From Sporothrix humicola (Eukaryota; Ascomycota; Sordariomycetes; Ophiostomatales; Ophiostomataceae), in the NCBI GenBank assembly GCA_021396245.1, contig WNYE01000001.1:1240001-1304000 (forward strand): a stretch of DNA of 64,000 nt, read 5' to 3'. A model generated the notes under the pieces. That model did not search any database. It was not told the origin of the DNA and saw nothing but the letters and a program-made list of their open reading frames with translations. A program made the translations under genes and the position numbers. Shown here one piece after another: positions 58,357 to 64,000 of the stretch. Within the stretch, counting starts at the first letter, position 1. Each line of letters begins with the position of its first letter.

Positions 58357-61300
58357 TCATTCATAATCGTCGACCCGATACGTGTCAAAGAAACTTTTCC
58401 AGCCAACCACATGCACGTGAGAGAAACCACGCCCCTCCTCGGCTTGCTCGCGATACCACTTTGTCGTAGGACAAAACTCGAACTGCATCGTCGCCGCCTG
58501 TGAGTTTTGTTTCCGCGCCTGTCGCGCACAGTCGTAGAACTGGTTTCGGCAATGTGAGTTTCCCACATGCCGCGCGTGCTCCCCTCTGGGGGCGTGAAAG
58601 ACGATTTTGGCATCTGCTTTCCCTTCGCCTCCCTCTGTGGCAATCGTCTCTCCACCTTTCTGGCTTTTTGTCGCCTGGTTCTCCCTCTTGTCGCCACGTA
58701 CGACCACCTCTTTGAAGCCTCTCGCTTCAAGGTACTTGGGCGACGGGGGCAAAAGATCTCTCATATTTTGCTGCATGTGGTCCAAATACTCTGCTGTTGC
58801 GTCGAGTTCGTTTGAAGGGGTGGTGCGGGTATTAGAGTTTCGGTCTTCCCATGGTGTGAAGGCCTCGCCACCGATATACACGCGGGTTAGTGCTGCCCCG
58901 TCATGCTTTTTGTGGCCAGCTTCTCGAACAAAGTCAAGAACCGCGCGTTGCCCTTTCGTCAACGCCGTTGCCTCCGAGACCAAATCTTGGCCTCGGAGTC
59001 TATTCTTTGCCCGGAAATCCCAGAAAATTAGCTCCGTCGCCTTATACGAAGGCCTTGATATATGTGGGTTAACCGGGCGGTATATGACAATAAATGGGTG
59101 CCTGGGTGGTTGGTCGTTGTGTCCTATGTGCTGTCTATCATATGAATCGTCAACAAGATAGAAAAGCCCAATGTATGTGCGAAAAAAGTTAGAGAATTTC
59201 CATGAGAAGGTGAGCCAATGGTTGAGTGTAAACTTGTCTGCGCTTAGTGAACCGAACTCAAAGGCCTCGTCCGGATCACGCCACATAACAGGATATCCGT
59301 AAACCTTCCAAAAATCGTCCTTGGATGAGGAGCGCATCAAATAGGAAACAAGTGGACTCGGGTTGCCATCTGGGAATCGTTGGCTTCGAGAATTCTGATG
59401 TGGAAGAGACGGCCCGGTATCGGGAACTGTCGGTTGCGAAGAGTTTCCCGGGGTCGAGGTTCGAAGAGCCGGGTCATTGACATCTCGCACCCGCTCCCTT
59501 GCGACATCGGGATCGGCGACTGTCTCTGGACGAAAGCCAGGGATTCTGATTACCCGTGCCGCCAGTTCGTTGTTTTTATACCTAAGAGCCTCGTCCGTGC
59601 CCACGACATAAAACATCCGGTACTGGTCAATATGCATCGATGACCACCACCCAAACCAGTTCACCAGGCTCTGCTCATCATGGCCGTCAATGGCCTCGTC
59701 GGCGAAAGCAGTAGGGCGAAAGTAGATTGTCTCTAGGCTGCCGCAAAGCTCTTCCGCCAAGAGGCATGTCTCGTACCGAAAACGGCACTCCATGTCGGGA
59801 TCATCGTCTCTCCGTCTCGTGGCTGCAGTTGCTGACCTGCTTGGAGGGCGTTGACGCAACTTTTCGTACTTCTCGTCAGCAAGGTCTCTTAGAAACTTGC
59901 AAATGTCCCATGCAGTCACCACGGTCAACAGTATGTCGCCCATTCGGTGCACATATGAGATCCAGCGAAAGAGGTCGTATGTGTGGCCCGGCTCAGAAAT
60001 GATGAAGCTGGGTGTCACAAAGATGGCGAGACCTTGAGGGAATAGTTGTCTACAGTTAATTTTGCCAAATGCTGCGGGTTCCATAATCTTTTCGCAGCTG
60101 CCTGTGTCATCGAGATCATGTTCCTCTATCTGAGAGAATACGGGCGGCGATAGAATCGACTGTGACATCGCCCAGAATTTGCAGGAATTGCTTTTCTTGT
60201 CAAGAAATCTGTGTAGATCTGGGAACCGTCGGATGGCGCTTATAGCGAGCTCATGAACCACGACCGCCCCGTTTAACTGGTTTAGTGTGATCTTGTCACG
60301 GAATGCCATCCAAGCTCCCGGCACCGTACTGTCATATATCGCACAGTCAGTGTCCATGGCACGGACCCAGTAAGCAATTTGCTGCATGGATGACACCAAT
60401 GACGGTGGAAAGGCCAAAAAAATGTGATTTTTTGCCGGGCCATTGGCCGGGCCAGCACCGGTGTGGCGGGGAAATAGGCGGGCAAACGAGGCTCGTTCTA
60501 ATCCAGTAAACACCTTCATGAGATGTTCTCTCCGATCTATGTTGGCGGGGATGCTGAAGTTCCTTGCAAAACGGCTGGAGGGTCGTATAAACCCCGATCC
60601 ATCGAAAAATGTTTTGAATACAACATACCGAAGGCGTGCAGCCACTTGTTCACTCTCCGGAGCGGGGAAGCCAAACCTCTCCTCGCTCCAATCTTGGCTC
60701 CTCGATGGGTAGAGTAAGATGGCAAAAGTGGGCTTGAGAATAAAAAGACCCGAGTGCCTTGCCAGCAATCTGTTAAATATGGCTTCCAAGCTCTCATGAC
60801 TTGACTTTATGTGTGGGTCCGGCTTGATGTACCCAGAAAATAAGTTTCTCTCTCGAAGGCCTCCAATTTGCTGAAGAAGAGTGTCTGCCAGACAAGAATG
60901 ATCAAACCGAAGGAAACTGTTGGCAAAGACTTCTTCTAGCAAATCCTTGGTGTATTCAGGCTCGGCCACGACGCTGAATATAGCTTCAAGGGGGTCTTTT
61001 TGTGACCCTGTGAGTAGTTTCATAGCCCGATCGGGCATGGATATGCTCGTTTTATGCGGCTCAAAGTCTATTGCCATGGCGTCGTCGTCAATAGAAGTAG
61101 TCCCCCTTGGGGATGGATCAGAAAATGTCCTCCGAGTATGGTTGTTAGACAACTCGTCGTCATCATCAGTCACGGAGAAATGGACCGACTTTGTGCGCCT
61201 AGGTACCGTTTCAGGAGACCGGCGTATGGAAAGGATAGACCGTGGTTGGTCTTGCTTTAGCTGTGAAGCCGATGCATCTTCTACCTCCGTATTGGCTGTC

Positions 61301-62715
61301 TGTGTGGCCAGGAAATTACCATCGTTCTTGCGAGTCACGGTCATCGCCAAAGGAGCTGGTGTATCGGATGGGCGTTGTGAGATAGGAAAGAGTCGTGACA
61401 GACGCGATGGCTCTATCATGGCGTCTTCTTTTTCTCGTCCCTGCATCTCAACCTTGCGAAGAATGCTCCTCTTTGTAAACAGTTGCTGAGGCTTTGACGG
61501 GTCAGAGCTTGCAGCAAGAAGATTCATTCGGGTACGGGGCTTTATGCCACTGTTGAAAGCATTCCCAGTTTCCTGCGGTGCTGTTGCCGATTTCCTTGCT
61601 GAAAATGCAGCTGGCTTGGCCTTGGTCGTTTCAGCAGTAAGCTTCGTCCTTCCCGGTTCTTTGGTGTTTCCTGTTGCTGACGCATTGGTCTTTTGAAGCG
61701 GCTGGCCTACGGGCCGCTGCTCAGACAATCGGCGAGCAGCCTCAGGCCCAGCCTTTGCGTTTTTGGCGACACCCGAAGTAGCGGCCCTTTTCTCGCCATC
61801 TGTCGATTTCCTTTTCTCTGGCTTTTCCAGCTTCTTTGTCTTCTCAGGGAGAGTCTCTGTAGTTGGCAAAGGTGCCGAGACGCGTCTCTTTGGCTGTGAT
61901 GGACCACCAGCCTCGGCATTCAGCTTTTGTTTTGCCAGTTGCTTAGGCAGTAATCCCGTCTTCTCTTTTAAGCCTGATACCTCCTTCTTCTGCTTCTTCT
62001 TCTTTTTCTTCGACTTTGGGGCTGCTGGGGCGGAGATATCGTCCAGTACCACAATATCGTCATCTGAATCGTGTGTCAGGTCCATAGGCCCGGAACCGTC
62101 GCTTTCAATGCCGGTTGGCTCCGTTGTGCTTGCACTTGCCGACCGCGTGGCCACAGGTACAGGGTCTGCCACAGCTTCCGGCGCAGAGATCGTGGCTGGA
62201 GAAGCATCCGCAGTGTCCTTTGCGGCTTCAGTATCTGCAACAGATTCGTTTACGAAAAGCGCCTCATCGTCTTCAAAAAAGGGGAATGTCTCGGGTAGCC
62301 CAAGTCTTTTTCGTTTGATATTTCTGCGACGGTGCCGTTCGTCCTTCGCCGCGAGGGCCCCATAGTAAAGGCCAAGGTCAAACGGCGCATAGTCCGATCG
62401 TTTCTTTTTCTCCTCCCACAGATCTTGGAGAAGCTCCTCGCCCATGTTCTCCTGGGGCTCCCACGTGCACTTTTCCAGAGGATAGCCCGACCATTGCACA
62501 AGATATTTTGTGACGCCATCCATGTTGTCGTCTTGTGCTAAGATTGCCTCGACATTGTACTCGGCGTCGGGATCTTCCGAGTCATATGGGGTAGATGTGG
62601 CCGAGATATTGTCGTCCGTGTCTTCCGTCGTGATACTGGCAGACGGCTCTGCTTTCGCGCTCATATCTGTCCCGGAGCCTGCCGAGTTGTATTGGACTGC
62701 CGTATCGCGCGCCAT
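58357..62715 (-). CDS. Large chromodomain protein
   Basis: Single uninterrupted exon, 1452 residues. A chromodomain lies at about 51-108 (EYNVEAILAQ...KYLVQWSGYPLEKCTWEP). The three methyl-lysine cage aromatics match HP1: Tyr53, Trp75 and Tyr78, so recognition of a methylated histone tail is likely. A Lys-rich stretch (KSKKKKKKQKKE, about 233-244) and Ser/Lys/Pro-rich disordered DNA-binding-like sequence follow. The C-terminal 800 or so residues look folded, with many aromatics (for example FRWISYVHRMGDILLTVVTAWDICKFL and FGWWSSMHIDQYRMFYVVGTDEALRY), but I recognise no domain; there is no clear chromo-shadow domain. The last residues (SFFDTYRVDDYE) are intact. A role in heterochromatin is inferred from the chromodomain only. 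It converges on Pex14/17 with a 292-base spacer. Confidence 0.88.
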   Translation of the reverse strand: MARDTAVQYNSAGSGTDMSAKAEPSASITTEDTDDNISATSTPYDSEDPDAEYNVEAILAQDDNMDGVTKYLVQWSGYPLEKCTWEPQENMGEELLQDLWEEKKKRSDYAPFDLGLYYGALAAKDERHRRRNIKRKRLGLPETFPFFEDDEALFVNESVADTEAAKDTADASPATISAPEAVADPVPVATRSASASTTEPTGIESDGSGPMDLTHDSDDDIVVLDDISAPAAPKSKKKKKKQKKEVSGLKEKTGLLPKQLAKQKLNAEAGGPSQPKRRVSAPLPTTETLPEKTKKLEKPEKRKSTDGEKRAATSGVAKNAKAGPEAARRLSEQRPVGQPLQKTNASATGNTKEPGRTKLTAETTKAKPAAFSARKSATAPQETGNAFNSGIKPRTRMNLLAASSDPSKPQQLFTKRSILRKVEMQGREKEDAMIEPSRLSRLFPISQRPSDTPAPLAMTVTRKNDGNFLATQTANTEVEDASASQLKQDQPRSILSIRRSPETVPRRTKSVHFSVTDDDDELSNNHTRRTFSDPSPRGTTSIDDDAMAIDFEPHKTSISMPDRAMKLLTGSQKDPLEAIFSVVAEPEYTKDLLEEVFANSFLRFDHSCLADTLLQQIGGLRERNLFSGYIKPDPHIKSSHESLEAIFNRLLARHSGLFILKPTFAILLYPSRSQDWSEERFGFPAPESEQVAARLRYVVFKTFFDGSGFIRPSSRFARNFSIPANIDRREHLMKVFTGLERASFARLFPRHTGAGPANGPAKNHIFLAFPPSLVSSMQQIAYWVRAMDTDCAIYDSTVPGAWMAFRDKITLNQLNGAVVVHELAISAIRRFPDLHRFLDKKSNSCKFWAMSQSILSPPVFSQIEEHDLDDTGSCEKIMEPAAFGKINCRQLFPQGLAIFVTPSFIISEPGHTYDLFRWISYVHRMGDILLTVVTAWDICKFLRDLADEKYEKLRQRPPSRSATAATRRRDDDPDMECRFRYETCLLAEELCGSLETIYFRPTAFADEAIDGHDEQSLVNWFGWWSSMHIDQYRMFYVVGTDEALRYKNNELAARVIRIPGFRPETVADPDVARERVRDVNDPALRTSTPGNSSQPTVPDTGPSLPHQNSRSQRFPDGNPSPLVSYLMRSSSKDDFWKVYGYPVMWRDPDEAFEFGSLSADKFTLNHWLTFSWKFSNFFRTYIGLFYLVDDSYDRQHIGHNDQPPRHPFIVIYRPVNPHISRPSYKATELIFWDFRAKNRLRGQDLVSEATALTKGQRAVLDFVREAGHKKHDGAALTRVYIGGEAFTPWEDRNSNTRTTPSNELDATAEYLDHMQQNMRDLLPPSPKYLEARGFKEVVVRGDKRENQATKSQKGGETIATEGGEGKADAKIVFHAPRGEHARHVGNSHCRNQFYDCARQARKQNSQAATMQFEFCPTTKWYREQAEEGRGFSHVHVVGWKSFFDTYRVDDYE

Positions 62716-63877
62716 TTTTGAGTTTAACCTTGACCATGCGTCTCAATGACGCTGGCCGTCCGTCAAAGCCTGCGATTGGGCGTGGGTTTGGCAAGTGTAT
62801 TGAAATGGGAAAATGAAGCTGATTGGTGTGTGAAAATGTCTCAGCTGCGGGTATAATAAAATATGCGTCGGGCGGCGACAAAAGGAGGGTTTTCGTGGGC
62901 CAGAGAGTTTAGGAGGCCGTGAAGGAAGAATATAAACAAAAACAATGAAATTAAATTTCACCGTTCTTTAAAACGGAAGGAGCGATGAGAGCGTTTGCAT
63001 TGTGACGAGTACGACGTACTAGTGAGTGAGTGCACGTGCTCTTAGTGTGTAAGGCGAGCGTACCGCAATAGAGAAATTAATATCGCAATAAAAGAGTTTC
63101 TTTTCATACAAATACCTGTACAGCCCTGTTGAGATTAACAAAGAGCAATTCACATCAAAAGCGGAAATTCTGTGCTTCCAACCGTGTTACAGCATATCAA
63201 GTGATCGCCTCGGCAGCCAAACTTTCCGAAAAGTCGAACAAATGAAGAACAAACGATAAAATTACCGGCGAGGAAAAAGTATCAAAGTGGATTGTAAAGG
63301 CTGTGAGTTTTTGTTTCAAAGGGGAGGACCTGTGTCTATGTAGTTAAGCGATCGCCTATCTGCCCCACTGGTGCTTTCATTAGTGGTGGGGCTCCAGAGT
63401 AGGCCGTTACAAACAGCCCCCCGCAGGTGTAATCCTCTGCAAAAATGGGAGGTATGGTGCCCTTTAATTCGCCTCCCCAGCCATCAGCTACCCCTAATTC
63501 AGCGACGATCTGGCCACTAAAGGCACAGTAGTCCCGAGAGAAAACTCCCCAGCCAGATGCCAAAGAAGTTCTGTTGCCTGCACTGAACAAGGAGTATTCC
63601 AGCGCCCTACAGCGACCCCAACACCGCTGCCTTCGAGTACTTGGCAGCACCGCCCCCTGCCAGCAGCAGGCAACCCTTGCGGTCCAATTCTGTATTTCTC
63701 CTGCATGGAAGCCGAACCTCACCACCGCTTCAACATCCACACAATCCGCATCCACCAACCCTTTTTCACACCGCGCTCTCTCCAACCCATCCTCCGCATC
63801 ATCCACCGACCACGACCTCACGACCTTCTTTCGACGACATCTTATCTTAGCGAACCACTTTACGAATACCAGCGACC
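62716..63877. promoter_or_regulatory. Divergent promoter region of chromodomain and Rab11-type genes
   Basis: 1.16 kb between divergent starts without a supported gene; 63620-63870 is pyrimidine-rich on the plus strand, as expected for the GTPase leader. Confidence 0.5.
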
Positions 63878-64000
63878 ATGGCCAACGACGAGTATGATGT
63901 GAGCAGCACCTCCGCCCCTCCCTTTCCTAGCACTTGATTCCCCTCGTTTTTGGACTCGTGGCTTCGACGAGACCCCTTTTTTTCTGCCCGCCCACCGCTT
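63878..64000 (+). CDS. Rab11/Ypt31-type small GTPase, first exon only (3' end outside window)
   Basis: ATG at 63878 in a strong context (CGACCATGGCC) opens seven codons, MANDEYD, and then meets a GTGAGC donor at 63899. This heptapeptide is the usual start of filamentous-fungal Rab11/Ypt31 proteins, where it leads into the first GTP-binding strand. The intron continues to the window edge, with a pyrimidine-rich stretch but no acceptor plus matching exon visible by base 64000. These Rabs control trans-Golgi exit and recycling toward hyphal tips. The call rests on seven residues and the splice site, so it is a suggestion. Confidence 0.55.

Overview
The window is nuclear DNA of a filamentous ascomycete (Pezizomycotina, most likely Sordariomycetes; an Ophiostomatales/Sporothrix-like host is a guess I cannot test). 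Supporting signs are short introns (52-105 nt) with GTRNGT donors and CTAAC-type branch sites, a dispersed 5S rRNA gene, a Zn2Cys6 regulator, an AA11-type secreted LPMO, a Gon7 subunit and a filamentous-fungal Pex14/17 peroxin. I support 18 protein genes (two cut by the window edges) and one 5S rRNA gene.

Layout. 0-4.5 kb: 3' part of a MINDY-type deubiquitinase (+), convergent with an AA11-like LPMO (-). 4.5-11.6 kb: gene-poor, holding a divergent 5S rRNA gene (-) and the long pyrimidine-rich leader of an ataxin-2/Pbp1 gene (+, 11.6-15.1 kb). 16.5-18.5 kb: secreted multicopper oxidase (-). 18.5-22.1 kb: no gene seen. 22.1-25.4 kb: a His/Asn/Gly-rich small protein (+), whose start codon appears to be split by an intron, convergent with a Cys-rich single-pass membrane protein (-). 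25.4-31.9 kb: no gene seen, ending in a long leader for a 1254-residue Zn2Cys6 regulator (+, to 35.75 kb).

36-64 kb is gene-dense housekeeping DNA: frataxin (-), AP-3 sigma (+), a small mitochondrial-looking membrane protein (-), Gon7 (+), Vps39/Vam6 (-), an SPX-domain phosphate transporter of the Pho87/90/91 type (-), a Gag1-like clamp (DUF4050) protein with a probable 1.1-kb intron (-), Ies2 of INO80 (-), Pex14/17 (+), a 1452-residue chromodomain protein (-) and exon 1 of a Rab11/Ypt31-type GTPase (+, running off the right end).

How they relate. Most neighbours are independent. AP-3 sigma, Vps39 and the SPX transporter, all tied to traffic to or function of the vacuole, lie within 10 kb. 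Frataxin/AP-3 sigma, the mitochondrial protein/Gon7, Ies2/Pex14-17 and chromodomain/Rab11 are divergent pairs that may share promoters. No CRISPR array, intact transposon or secondary-metabolite cluster is visible. Points most worth following: the apparent loss of the SM-ATX (Lsm) domain from the ataxin-2 orthologue, the split start codon, the stop/start-overlapping uORF of the Zn2Cys6 gene, the compensated 5S variant, a duplicated Cys module in the membrane protein and a recurring TACTCCGTA intergenic motif.
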